NCBI RefSeq assembly: GCF_000611645.1
Contig: NW_014013553.1
Location: 4,956-46,590, forward strand
DNA from: Monoraphidium neglectum
Taxonomy: Eukaryota; Chlorophyta; Chlorophyceae; Sphaeropleales; Selenastraceae
DNA: 41,635 nt
Direction of reading: 5' to 3'
The position numbers and the translations under genes were made by a program. Below, piece after piece: positions 29,362 to 41,300 of the stretch (position 1 is its first letter; the number at the start of each line of letters is the position of its first letter). A model generated the notes under the pieces. That model did no database searches and had not been told where the DNA came from. It was given only the letters and a program-made list of their open reading frames with translations.

Positions 29362-32300
29362 AGGTGGGGCCTGGTAACAAAGGTGGAGTGTTGACATATT
29401 GCAGGGGGTGGTGGTGGAGGGATGACATGGCGTCCTTTTTAGGGATGAGAGGGGTGCATTTGGGCCCGGAGTGTAGGGTTTAGGCCGACAAGGGCGGGTT
29501 CACGGAGCCACGAAGCGATATGCGTAGCCACTTGGCCTGTGCCACCCCGCATCGGGATTCTTGTGCTGCCGCCGCTCACCTGGGTCAAACCAGCAGCATC
29601 CTCCGCATCTTCACCTGCAGGGCAACGGGAGCGTTAAATTGATTCAGAAAAGGGATCAGAAAATAAAAACAGAACTTGCGCTGCCTGCTTGCTGCGTAAG
29701 ATGGATTTTAGTGGCCTAGCAGCCAGTCAAGCAGGATGACAAGACGGATCCATAAAGTTCACAGCTGTGCGGCTGCATGCAGGGGAGGGTGCTGCAGGTC
29801 TAAATGTTTGCAGCGGGAACTTCCCACCGTCGCCGCGCGCCGCGCCGCCGCCGCCCTTGAGCGCCTCCAGGGGCTGCCCAAACCAGGAGGCAAAGTCCTC
29901 CGCTGAGTCGAACATATCTGAAGGGGCACAGGGAGGCGGCGCTTCCTCGATATTGGAGCATTGAGAGCCCTGGGGGTTGCTTTCACGGGGGCCGGGTTTG
30001 CAGATGGCTGCTCAGCTGCTTGCGAAAGCGGCGCTGCTCTCTTTGAACTGCACTCGTCAGAACTATTTGACTACGGGTCCAGCAAGCGGGAGAATGCCCT
30101 GCTGGATGGAACCCAAGCAGCTTTGTGCGGCAGCGCGTCTCACCCGGCATGAGGAAGTTGAGCAGGGCCCAGAGCTCATCCAGCTTGTTCTGGAGGGGGG
30201 TGCCTGAAATTTGGGGAAGGGAGTTGTGGGGGCACTTGGCCCCAGGGTACCGTACTGAAATTCTCTCGAGGGCCCCATCCCTGGCGCCACAGCCCCGCTT
30301 GGCTGGCAAGGGACAGCCCTCGCCGTTTGTATGGGCGGAACCAGAGCAGCCCGTCGCGCGCGCAACTTCAACGCGATACATAGTCACACGCTGGGCCTTG
30401 CCAGCGCAAGGGCGGCGTCCAAGGGGCGGCGGCTTGGTTAGAGGGGGCGGCGCGCGCGTGTACAGAGCGCGCACCCGTGAGCAGCAGGCGCGCCTTGCTC
30501 CTGTACTGCCGCAGCTCCCTTGACAGCTTGCAGTCGGCGTTCTTGAGGCGGTGGCCCTCGTCAATCACGATGCAGCGCCTGCGTCAGGCGCACGCGCGAG
30601 GGTGTGAACGTGTGCACGAGGGTGCGATTGAACAAGTTAATGCGTATGCGCGGGTGCGCGAGAGAGGGTGGGTCCTAGGGGCGCTGGTACACAGCCCGCT
30701 GGCTGTCCTGTGTTGGGTTTAGAAACGAGACGATGGGAGCACATGAAGGATTGCACGTGAGGAGAGCAGCGGCCCCACAAGGCGTCAGAGGCAGGATCCC
30801 ATTATGATGTGCTTGTCTAGCGCCGGGGCCGCTTCAGGGGTGTGTGCTGCCGCAAGCGCCTGGCGCTGCACACCCCCAGCAGCCCCAAGCCCACAAGCCT
30901 ACCCAGCCGCAGGCCTGAGGGGCGGCGCTCGCACCACTGCGCCACGCGCGCGAGGCGCGGCCTGTCTGCCTTGGACATGAGGAAGTCGTATGATGTCAAA
31001 AGGACGTGGAACTTGGGGCCACGCAGGACCTGCAGACAGCCCGGAAGTTTGGCAGGCGGGGCGGGGATGACTGCAAAGCCCCCTCATGCTCGGGATGCAC
31101 CCACATCAGCGCGCCAAAGATGACAAGTCGGCATTGGGGTTGCCTGGTGGTGAAACATCCCAGCTACCACAATGGTCCAAGGATAGGGAACCTACGTACG
31201 GTCAGAACTTCGCAGAACAACAGGCTTCCAATTGCCACGCATGCACCTGCCGACCTGGTTGTAATAAGTAGCCTCCCTCTCTGCCGCGCTGCCCTTGTAC
31301 GCCACGACCTTCAGCCCCGGCGCCCACCGCGCGAGCTCCGAGGCCCAGTTTGGCAGCACCGAGGCCGGCGCGGCGATGAGGAAGGGCTGGCCCTCGCCGC
31401 GGGACTCAATGAGGTGGCAGATCATCGCTATGACCTGCACGGATTGTGGCGGGCGTGCATGGGCGTGGAGAGATGGGTCGCACGCAGAGTGACTGAGTAC
31501 GGCCCGTGCGGCTGAGTGATGCAGCTCGGTGTTGTTATTTTTAGATGCTGGAGTGGGCAACAATCCAGCTGCCGCCCTGAAAGGCCCATTGCCTCATTGC
31601 CGTGACCCCTGAATCTGGTCAAGTGTCATTGCGGTTTGGCCGTGCCCTTCGACACACGCGCACACTGCGAACATTCACTGCTGTTGCACGACATCGCGAC
31701 CGCGCATGTGGCTCCCAAGCCCACCTGCACCGTCTTGCCCAGGCCCATGTCATCAGCCAGGATGCCGTTGAGCCCGTTGTCGGCCAGGCCCACCATCCAA
31801 CGCAGGCCCTGCATAATACACACGGCATGCAACAGGCGTGTGAGCGGGCATCGGTTCAACAGTCGTCCCAGGGTCCTCACAACCAGGCCCTTTGAGGCCA
31901 CCCGCCTGCCCATCCTTCTCAATCATGCCAACCAGGAAATCGATGTCGCCCACCCTGCACCTGCATTTGGTAGTCCCTCAGCTCGCCGCCAACCAGCATC
32001 GCAGGCTGCCGCTCGATGTCCGCCACAAGCCGCGCCGCCAGCTGGCCCCAAGCGCCCGACGCGTCGTCCGCATCGCCATTGTGGGCTACGGCAGCAGCCG
32101 CTGCTAACGCCGTGCTGGCGCCTGCAAGCCAGTGCGCCCAGGTAATGACGCCAGAGGGTTGCTGAGTCGGGATACACAAACGTGCGCAAATCTCTGTCCC
32201 CTGGGCAAACCTCCTGCTCACCTTTAGCTCCGGCGCCACGGCCCTTGGTGGCAGCAGACGACGCGTTGAGGCGGCGGGTGAGGGTCTGCAGGCACTTGTC

Positions 32301-33772
32301 TGTTTCTGCCAGAACCTGCAGGGAATGCAAGAGGGTGGGTTCATTACTTCCTGGCATGCGAAAGGCACATCCCTGTAGTGAGTCATCTGCCTCTGGCGCA
32401 GCTGAACGCAAGGTGCTCTGCTTGAGAAGACGCCCCTGCCCGCCCCGACACGTTGCATGGATGACATATGCATGATGTCATGCAACCTACCTGGCTGAGC
32501 TGGCCGTTCCTGGCTTCCGACAGCATGGCCTTGTAAGCGTCCATGTCACTGCTGCGCAGCGCCGCCAGCCGCTGCCGCCGCGCCTCCTCGCGCCGCCGCC
32601 GCGCCTCCGCCTCCGCGGCCGCGTGCCACTCGGCCACGGCCGCGGCGCGCGCGGCCGTGCGGCGGGGAACGACGGCGACGCGACGAGCGAGGGCGGCGGA
32701 GGCGGCTGTCACGTCGGCCGCGCAGTCCCGAAGTGGATGCGGCATTGTGGTCGTGCTGCAAAGTCAAGGCCAGCGTGCAGGGAGGGCACAGGTTGAGGTC
32801 ATTGCCATGGGCATTGCATGCGTTTCGGGGTGATCTCATCAGTGCCATGCAGGCCGCATAGCAGCGACATGCATGGTGCTGCCACCCCATGCATGATCCC
32901 ATGGTGCATGCGCTGCCAGCCTCGCTACGGAGCAGGGCGAGGGCGACGCATGGCGCCCGGCTGGACCATGCATGTGTCCACAGCTCCCCCAAAGCGCCCA
33001 TGCACCAAATGGCCCACCATGAGGCGACCTTGCCCGCAGCTGCCAGCTCAGCGTTGGGCGCCGCTGCATTGACCATCCGCTGGCTGGCGACGCCCCGCCT
33101 GATGCGCCGCTGCAGCCATGCGACACGCTTTGCGCGTGCGGCAAGCAGCGCCGGCCCAAGGGGGGCAGGCTGGGGCGGCTCTGGGGGCCGCAGGGGGGCC
33201 GGCGGCGTCTGCCGGGGTGGTTCGACCCGCGGGGGTGGCGGCGGCGGCGACGGCCATGTGGTAGCTGCCGGTAAGCTGCTAGGGCAAGCAGCAGCTGGCC
33301 TTGGGGCCTCTGCGCCCGCTGCGTGCGCGTGGCTCGCGGCTGCTGCTGGCACCAGATCCAAGAGCGCCCTGACATGTGGATGCAGTGGCTCGAGTCTTTA
33401 GTGCACGCATGTCGAGAATGCGGGTCATATTTGTGCAAGCGCAGCAGGTCAACAACAGCCGTGAAAGCGAGCCGTCCTAGCGCACCTGACAAGCGCCGCG
33501 GGGTGCTGCAGCTTCTCGGCCGTTCCCAGCGGCGGTGCGGGCGGCCGCAGCGGCTCCAGCTCTGATGCGTCCGAGAGGAGGGCCGGGTGGCCTGCAGCTA
33601 GTCGCCTCAGCGCGCTGCGCAGCACGCCCCGTACCAGCGCGCCGTCTGCGGCCGTGCCTCGCGACAAGGGATGGCAGCTGATCCTGTCGAGGACGCCCTG
33701 CAGGATGGCGGGATCTGGTGCCCCGTGCAGAGGGTTGGCTGCATCGCCGGCCATCAGGTGCGCCATTCGCAT
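24112..33772 (-). CDS. SWI/SNF chromatin-remodelling ATPase, Snf2 subfamily (SPLAYED-like)
   Basis: Eighteen consecutive exons join in phase: 32755-32491, 32315-32222, 32121-31961, 31808-31725, 31434-31255, 31029-30935, 30578-30475, 30203-30144, 29917-29828, 29614-29580, 29310-29170, 28818-28607, 28403-28271, 27926-27782, 27304-27243, 26975-26919, 26470-26335 and 25895-24112 (about 1280 codons). Motifs in order: an HSA-like Arg/Glu-rich helix, [18 protein letters not shown], Walker [13 protein letters not shown] box [70 protein letters not shown] and [21 protein letters not shown]. The order and linkers match plant SYD. It slides or evicts nucleosomes in the nucleus using ATP. The last exon adds about 590 Ala/Pro/Gln-rich residues with a CX2CX6CX2C cluster ([14 protein letters not shown]) and a bipartite nuclear signal ([16 protein letters not shown]). 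No bromodomain is seen. N-terminal exons at about 33772-33486 and 33360-33010 are likely but their joins are unresolved. Confidence 0.93.
26241..26289. repeat. (CA)n tract in remodeller intron
   Basis: Dinucleotide run with minor interruptions, in the last intron (26334-25896) close to its donor. It reads (TG)n in the sense of the gene. Confidence 0.9.
26835..26889. repeat. (TG)n followed by (CG)n tract in remodeller intron
   Basis: In the intron 26918-26471, about 30 bases inside the donor. It reads (CG)n then (CA)n in the sense of the gene; the alternating purine/pyrimidine sequence is Z-DNA-prone. Confidence 0.9.
28843..28916. repeat. Interrupted (TG)n tract in remodeller intron
   Basis: In the intron 29169-28819, 25 to 100 bases upstream of the acceptor of the exon starting at 28818. 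Sense orientation is (CA)n. Confidence 0.85.
29317..29360. repeat. (AG)n(TG)n compound microsatellite at a splice acceptor
   Basis: In sense it reads (CA)n then (CT)n then TTCACAG directly before the exon starting at 29310, so the repeat itself supplies the polypyrimidine region of the acceptor. Confidence 0.9.
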
Positions 33773-34302
33773 TGCGGCTGCGGCGACAACGCGCCGCTGT
33801 CCGTCAACTCTGGGCTTGAGTTACAGGTTCATGCGTGTGTGCGAAGCGCTGGATGTGACGGGAAAGCAAAATATTCAAACCAACAACGGATCGGCACGCA
33901 GCGCAGGAGATCTGAAAGATATGGCGCATATGATGTTTCAATTATTCTGAAGGTTGTAAAGCGTGCACGTCTGGTCCTCCCCCGACTGTGAGTGGCAGCT
34001 CCGCGCACACAATCCCAGGACCAGGACGTGCAGCAGGCACCCGGTGACACTGCCCACTGACCGACACATGCAAACGAAACTCTCGCAGGCAAAGCATGCC
34101 TCCCATTGCTGATCATCAACGTATGGTTCCACGCGCGGCCCTGCGTATGGCTCCACCACCTGTCAGCACACACACTCACATACAGTACGACGATCATGAA
34201 CTGCAGTTGGGATGTGTCGAGTCACATACAATTACACCACAAAGCGTTGGGCCACAGCCAGGGTCAGTAAGAAAACATACGGACTATTTTATATGTGATG
34301 TG

Positions 34303-36141
34303 TCATGCATCATCTGCATCAGCATCATCATCACCATCACCATCACCATCACCATCATCTCCATCATCATCGAGATCGACTTGTACGCGCCCCTCCTTTT
34401 CCAGGGCCTGAAACACTGGGGAGCTGCGCAGCACCACAAACCCTGCAAAGGCGCCGTCAGACAGCGCCTGTGTAATGCAGTCCAGTGGCCTCTTGAACCA
34501 CAGGCGCTCCAGATTGCGAAGCCATGGGGCACCGGCCAGGGCCTCGCCGGATTGCAAAAAGTAGAGGGGGGACAGGTCAACAGCCAAAACCCGCAGCGCC
34601 CGCAGCCGCGCAGACATGAAAACCACCCAAGCATCAGGCCCGATCACAAAATTCCCCCAAAAGGTGAGCGCCGTCAGCTGTGACAACCATGGGGCACGCA
34701 CGAGCGCCAGGAAACCAGCTTCAGGGATGGAGCAATCCCCAAGGTCCAGAGCGCGGAGCGCGGTCAGCGGGGTGCGAGCCAGCGCCACCGCGGCGGCATG
34801 GCTGGCTTTCGAGTCGAACAGGTCGAGATCTTCCACATGTGACAGCCATGGTGCCTCGCACAATGTGGGGAGCCCTCGATCTCCCAGGTCCGGGTTGCCG
34901 CTGAGGCTCAGCCGCCGCAGCGACGGCAGCGAAAGCTTGGCAAGAACGGCGGCGTCGGCCGCCCGCATGTCGCAGTCGCACAGTGCCAGCTCCTCCAAGC
35001 CGGCAAGCAAGTGGGCGCGAGCTGGGCGGGTGAATGATGACAATGCTGCATTCTTGTCACAGACGCGGTGGCACCCGTAAATGGCGAGGGTGCGCAGCGT
35101 GGGCCCAAGCCAATTGCACTTTGATTCGATGATCCGCAGCACCGTGCGAGGCGGCGCGTTGTTGCCGACGGTCTGCTCCACCACGCCCGGCAGCCTCAAG
35201 CCCTCAGGCGTGTAGCACGACAAGCGGACGGCCGTCAGCGCCGTCAGGTGCGCAGCAGCCGCAAGGGTCTCGATGCCGGGGGAGGTCAGGCAGCGCAGCT
35301 CGAGCTCCTGCAGGGGTTGTTGGGTAAACAGGGGTGATAAGCTGAGAGTGATGTGTGATCTTGGCTGCTGCCAGACCTCCCAGAGAGTGCTGTGCCGAGC
35401 GCCAAGCTTGAGTGCTTGCAGGAGGTTGCAGGCGTGGAGGCACGCAAGCGGCAAAAGCGCGAGCCTCTACAGGGGCTTGGAGCCCACCCGCAGCCTCGGC
35501 CAACAGACTCCAGACATCAGTTGATAAACGGCCAGCGCGGCCGCCTTGCCGAGCGCCACATCCATGAGCAACAGCGCCTCCAGCCGCGACATCCACGCAG
35601 CGGCGGCGAAGATGCCTTGCTGCCACGTCAGGTCCGGCACCCTCCTGCCCCAGTTTGCCGCATGCTCGAGGCCAAAGCGCAGGTGTGTCAAGCCGGTCAA
35701 CGCCCTCAGGCTGGCGACCACTGCCTTGACGGCGTCCAGGTCTGTCGTCGTGTACGGCTCTACCTCAAGACGCACCAGGCGTCCGCCCAGCGCCGGCAGC
35801 GCGCGCGCCAAGCCACGGAACGCGCCCACGTCGCGGCCCTCGAACGCCAGCTCTGTCAATGCAGAGAAGCGCCCCGGCGCAGCGAAGCGGTCGACCGCAG
35901 CTGCGCCACGAGAGCGCATGCGAAGGCTGCGGGTGCGGGCATCAAGCGCGGCGCAGGTCGCCTTGGAGACTGTACGCAGCTGGTGGAGCATGCCTGGCAC
36001 GGCGTGCGCGCCCACACGAGCAGCGATGTCTGCTGCGATGTCGGGCGGCAGCTGTCCGCAAAACGGCCATAGCGGGGAGCTAGAGCGAGCGTTGTGGACA
36101 GCTGCAGAGGATGCGCGCTGCTTGCTGGGCGACCAGAACAT
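34303..36141 (-). CDS. F-box-like / leucine-rich-repeat protein with Asp-rich tail
   Basis: Exon 1 is 36141-35530 (204 codons; donor GTTTAT, weak). Exon 2 is 35307-34303 (acceptor CCTGCAG). The join is phase 0, giving 538 aa. The N-terminus contains an F-box-like helix set, LPPDIAADIAARVGA ... LRTVSKATCAALDAR. The rest is a run of irregular leucine-rich repeats of RNI type, such as LTELAFEGRDVGAF, LRRLSLSGNPDLGDRG, LRALDLGDCSIPEAGF and LTALTFWGN. F-box/LRR proteins usually recruit targets to SCF ubiquitin ligases; the LRR part would choose the target, which cannot be read from sequence. The last 25 residues are almost all Asp/Gly/Ala, coded by a GAT/GAC trinucleotide tract at about 34305-34375. 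The weak donor makes the exact junction the least certain point. Confidence 0.78.
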
Positions 36142-37180
36142 CTTCGTGTCAGCTGCTCATGGCGATGCTCCGTCAAGATCACGTTTTTTGGGAAATTTGT
36201 CCCTTATGTAAGTGTGGTTAAGCAGCGATCACCGTGCAAGAATGCGTGCTAAGGTAATGTACGGTAGAGTCAGGTGGCTTCAGCAGCTCTGGTTATCAAT
36301 CACCTGCAGACGGCACGCCTGCGCTCCCGCCACGGTCGAGCGACGGCTGGAAACGACACATGCGCCCTGATGCAGGGCACAACGTCCTGCGCTAAAGCTG
36401 GCTTTCAAGAAGGGGGTTACCTCCCTGCTTTCAGTGATGCTGTTATCAGATAACTCATCCCTTGAGTCATCGCATGGTCATCACAGTAATGAAATCTATC
36501 ACGGGCAGCAAAAGTCTAGAGTGAGTAACAGTTTCCCAGTCGCACACAGAAAAGCCAAAATGACAGGCCCGCAGAAGCAGTACGTAAAGTGATTGCGGAA
36601 GGCTTGCTTCCACGTGTGTAGTGGACAGGTACGGGTTTGTACAGGGGTGAGGGGTGAAATGACGCACTCCTTGCCTATCTGCTGGCCCGTGGGGGTGGGT
36701 GAATGCCCGGCGCAAGCAGTCGTGTTATGCGCCCCTGCGTATCGCGATGCATGCAACGTTAAGCTGCCATAACTTGACCGCCCATGTGCCTGCTAATCAA
36801 TGAAAACCCCGGGTCGGTCGAGCTGTCGTTTCATAAATGGGTGGGCCTCAAGATGAAGAAGCAGAGCGCGTGGGGCTCCTGCCCTCTGCTGCATGACGCC
36901 ATATGATGGGTCTTGGTCTGCCCAAGCTCCCACACATACCAGTAATCAAAGTCCCGCGCACATGCGTGCTGCGTGTGCGCGCACAGCTGCTGGGTCGCCC
37001 AAGCCATCGTCGAGAGGGAACGGGCGCGTCATATTATACAGTCAAGCACCAGCGCGCGATGAAGGCTGCCTAACTACTGAAATGTAGTCAACGGCTGGCT
37101 GGCAGTTGGTGGAATCAGCAGTCAGCTGCAGGCGGCATCGCGTGGTGCCTGCACGGCACCACAGCCACCAGCAGTTTATC
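36142..37180. other. No supported gene
   Basis: Presumed 5' flank of the F-box/LRR gene and spacer. GC content is lower than in the neighbouring genes. Short frames show no domains. Confidence 0.35.
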
Positions 37181-37306
37181 TCAGCTTTCGGGCTCGTCGT
37201 CGGAATAGGCGCAGCAGCAGAGGATGTCGTCCGCACAAAACAGCTCTGGGTGGGCAGCTGCTGCAGCTGCGTCGCCTGGGGACAGTGTGTCCTCTTCACT
37301 GTAGGT
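37181..37306 (-). CDS. Possible isolated terminal exon
   Basis: A minus-strand frame opens at a good acceptor (CTCTTGCAG|ACC) and runs 41 codons to TGA: TYSEEDTLSPGD, an Ala run, HPELFCADDILCCC, AYSDDEPES. The acidic, Ser-rich and Cys-rich text looks protein-like. Upstream frames around 37650-37957 did not give a phase-compatible donor. It may belong to an unrecognised gene whose other exons lie further right. Confidence 0.28.
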   Translation of the reverse strand, partial: TYSEEDTLSPGDAAAAAAHPELFCADDILCCCAYSDDEPES

Positions 37307-38135
37307 CTGCAAGAGGGTTTAGAGGGGGATGAATTTTTAGGCATGGGACGATGCGGGACCCAGAGGATGAGACGTGTTGAAATGCATGAGCTGGTGTCGG
37401 TCGATAGTAGGAGCTTCCCCAAGAATATGCATGTTGCACTCATGTCTGTGAGTGTGTGCATGCGCTCATATCCAAAACTGTTGTTCTGCCGATGTTCTGC
37501 AGGAGAGGAACTTTGGGTTTCGACATGCCTTTGCACAGGCCTATGCGCAGGCCGTCGGTCAGCAGGCTGGGGCGCACTGCAAGCCGGCAACCACGACGAC
37601 CAACGGCGTGGGTCACTGCGTGCTTGCTAGACCCATGAATCGACCTATTTTACAAGCACATGGCCTGCAGAATGCACCCACCACACAGCAGAGAATGTCG
37701 TAGCTCATCATCGGCCGCAGGGCGTTCCGGTCGCAAGCGGCCTGCTGCGGCCTGCGCGGCAGCGAGACCGCGTCCCGCCACACCGGTGCTGCTTTCACCC
37801 GCACAGCCGGTGTGCAATTGGGCGCACCAAGCGCACGTTGCGCCGCTGCTTGGGTGGTGCTGGCACAGGTCGTTCGGGGAGTGCGGTCTGCGCGACAGGC
37901 GGGGCGTTGCGCCAGCGAGGCGGGTTGCGGTTGCTTGGCCCGTCGTGCTCGCGTCATGCGGGCCTCCAGGCGCTCCCCCGGTCACAAGAGCTTCATGGAA
38001 ATCCGTAGCGTATCATGAAACCCCACAAGGACTCACGTAAGCTCTTCATCCTGTCCCGGGAACTGGGTTCAACACTGTCAAAGCTTGCCAGCAAGCGTCT
38101 TCACGTGAAAGGGATAAGTTTCAATTGAATCAAAA
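37307..38135. other. No supported gene
   Basis: Overlapping frames on both strands, none convincing. A plus-strand segment after GATGTTCTGCAG near 37500 (ERNFGFRHAFAQAYAQ) is weakly exon-like, but no partner was found. Confidence 0.3.
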
Positions 38136-38143
38136 TATAAAAG
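38136..38143 (+). promoter_or_regulatory. Candidate TATA box of the ankyrin gene
   Basis: TATAAAAG in a locally AT-rich stretch, about 255 bp upstream of the ankyrin start codon. The distance would imply a leader of roughly 220 nt. Confidence 0.4.
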
Positions 38144-38397
38144 GAGCCGTTAGGCTCAGACATATGGCATAGGCGGCCCTTTCATGATTTTAGTGCTGAA
38201 CACACCCGGTGTGTAGGCCTCTGTCGGTCGATACGTACATGCAAGGCAGCATCCCCACACGTGGGGCTCGCATCATTGCTCATTTTCTGCTACATGCTGC
38301 ACGCTGCTCTTCAGCGGCACACACCCACTCCAGCTCAGGTACTGAGGTCCATAGACGTCGTTTCCCTGCCACGACGCAGCGGCTGAAAGGTACAGGC

Positions 38398-41300
38398 ATG
38401 TGCAGCGTCTTTCGGAGATCCTCAGGGCGATTCAAGCTGCACGAGGCGATCAACGAAGGTGTGGGCCCCACCAGGCCTCTCATCACCCTTCGTGTGCCCA
38501 GCAGCTTGCCGAATGCGTTCCTGAGAGCTAAAACGACGATTTGAAAGAGCTGGCAGCGCTCGCGGAGGGCCGCGCCCCGCCACTGCCACTGGCGCGGCGG
38601 CGCGCTCCGCTGCGCTGCACAAGACCTGGCACTGGCAAGCGCTTGTGGCAGTGCCCAGGTGCAACATTTCGCCATGTTGCGTACACTTGTAATGGCCGGC
38701 TGCCGATTGCGCAACCGCGCCTGCTGACTGGCGCCTGACCGGTGTGTGCGCGCATGTGATCTGCGCAGGTGACATCGAGTGCCTGGCGGAGGTCGCGCGC
38801 AGCAGCAGCCACGGATTCGATGGATTGGACGAGTACGACGATGAGGGTCAGACAGCCCTGTGAGTGATGCACCAGTTCAGGAAGGGGTGGAAACCGGGGT
38901 AGAGGAGCAGGCGGTAGTGGGGGGCCGCCAGGCTCCCAGGGTTGTGACGACACCAGAAGTGGCCCGTGCCCAATGGCCCCGCCCGGCGATGCCGGGCCCT
39001 CCAGAGAGCAGCCGCTTTCCCGGCGCATTCTCCTGTGCGCAGCCACTCCGAGCATGGCACAGCGCCCTGCATGCACGCATGCCGGCCCCCCTTCCATCAC
39101 TTGACGCACGTGCCCCTGGTGCCCATCCTGGCGCCGCCGCGCCCCCCGCAGACACCTGGCAGCAGACCAAGGTCTGGCAGAGGCAGTGGCGATCCTCAGC
39201 ACCAGCGGCGCCGACCTGAACATGCCGCGGGAGGAGGATAGCCGCACCCCGCTGTGAGCCTTGGGGGAGTGGGACTCACATCATTCTCTGGGGCGTCACT
39301 CGGACTCTTGCACTGCCCCCGCGCCATGCAATGGCTGCCGAGGGGCTGAGACATAGCAGCTGCTCTGGGGAGCTTGCAGTTAGGCGCAACTGCACCTCTC
39401 ACTGCGGCAGGCGAGCCGAATGGGGAAGCGCGATTGCGTGCCGCAGAGCGGGCCTCGCCAGCACTGGTCAAACGCCCGCGCCTGCCACGCGTGCACCCGC
39501 CCTCGCCGCATCCGCAGGCACATCGCGGTGAACGAAGGCCACGGGGACGTGGTTGAGGTGAGGGGTTGGCGACACGGACTGAGGCGGCGGCCGCGGCGGT
39601 GGCGGCCGCCGCGGCGGCGAGAGCCGCGGGCTCGCGGCTGCTGCAGGGCGCGCTTTGCTCCCGTGTGCAGTGGCGAAGGCCGCCTGCCCTGTTTGCGCTT
39701 GCGACCCTGCAATGCGAGGCCCTGCAGGAACACACACACACACACACACACACACACATCACCCCCAGGCCCTGCTGGAGTCTGGCGCCAAGGTCAACTC
39801 CCCTGACGTCGACGGCTGGCTGCCGCTGCACGTGGCGGCCTACTACGGCGCGGCCGACATAACGGGCCTCCTGCTCTCACACAACGCGCTGGTGAGGCCC
39901 TGCGCTGCGGCCACCAAATTCCGAGCGGGCCGCCCCGGCCCGTACAGTGCGACAGTGCCAAGCCCCCCCCAGCGTGCGGTGCCGCGAACGGCCAGGCGCT
40001 GTGTGCATGGGAAGCAGGAGGAATCATGTGCGCCCTGTGCCTGTCCATCTTCCTCGATACCTCCTGCCACCGCCACCGCGCCGCAGGTCAACGCTGCGAC
40101 GTCCAAGGCGCAGACCGCGCTGCACATCGCGGTGGAGATGGCGGAGAACCGCTGGCTGAACCGCGACTACGACTACCAGCTCACGATCAAGCTGCTGCTG
40201 GGTGAGCTGCTGGTTGTACGGGCCTGGCGATACGCTGGTGCGCGCGCGTGGTGGAGCCTGTGTCGCAGCCGAGCCATGCGCAGCGATTCTTGGTCAGGCC
40301 TGAGCCATGCAGCAGCAGCTCTGAGGCAGGGAGGCCTCAGCCATGCAACAGCGGTTCTGAGGCAGTCAGGCCCGAGCCACGCGACGGCGGTCCTTGAGGA
40401 GGGGCGCGTGCGGCATGCACCAGCAGCCCTGAGCCAGGGAGGCCCGGAGTGTGCGGGAAACGGGCATCGTTGCAAGGAGGACCCACCACGCGCCCGCGCC
40501 CCGCGCGCACAGGGGCTGGGTCGCACGTCAACGCGCGCGACGGCTACGGCCAGGCGCCCGTCCACGTGGCGACGAAGAACCTGGACCTGCCCACCATGGG
40601 GCTCCTGCTGGACCACGGCGCCGCGGTGGAGGAGCCCATGGAGCCGGACGGCCGCCTGCCCATGTGGGTGGTTGCTAGCTGGGGGTGCCGGTTGCAGCCT
40701 TGCGCCCGTGCGGCGTGGCACGGCCGCGCGCGGCGGAGCTGTCGTGGTTGCAAGGGTTACGGCGCTGTAGTCGCAGCCCTGCTGCATGCGGTTTGCAAGC
40801 GACGGCGCCTGCATGTCCCTTGCTACCTGGGTGTGGGTATCACGGGACAGTTACAGGAGGATGCAGGGCAAGCAGGGCCATGTCTGCCTTTTTGCAGCAA
40901 TATTGGGCAGCAGCCATGGCAGGCGCGGGGGCTGCGGCAGCATGCGCCGTCCCTGCCTCCCCGCTCACTCCGGTCGTGGACGCCTCCGCCTCTGCAACCA
41001 CCGTATGCCGCCCCCCTGCGCGCAGCCACATCGCCGCCGCGCGCTCTGGGCAGCTGGCCCAGGAGGCCTGTGACCTGCTGCTGGCGCGCGGCGCGAGCAT
41101 CAACGCGGCCTGCAAGGGCGGCCGGACGGCGCTGCTGGCCGCGATCGAGAGCAATTGCCCCAGCATGATCAAGTGGCTCCTGGGGAAGGGCGCAGACCCC
41201 CGGAGGTGCGCCGCGCCTGCTTCTAGATCGGTCGGCCGGAGGGGACGGAGCGCGCCCTGCGCAGGCGCCTGGCCTGCGGGGCAAACGCGCATGGGGTGGT

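Noticed and set aside
37042..37630. Overlapping frames of 182 (-) and 174 (+) codons
   Set aside because: Both lack domains and conflict with each other; only the short acidic exon at 37181-37306 in a third frame looked plausible.
40297..40452. Possible CRISPR array
   Set aside because: The 36-bp units are contiguous with no unique spacers and lie in an intron of a eukaryotic gene.
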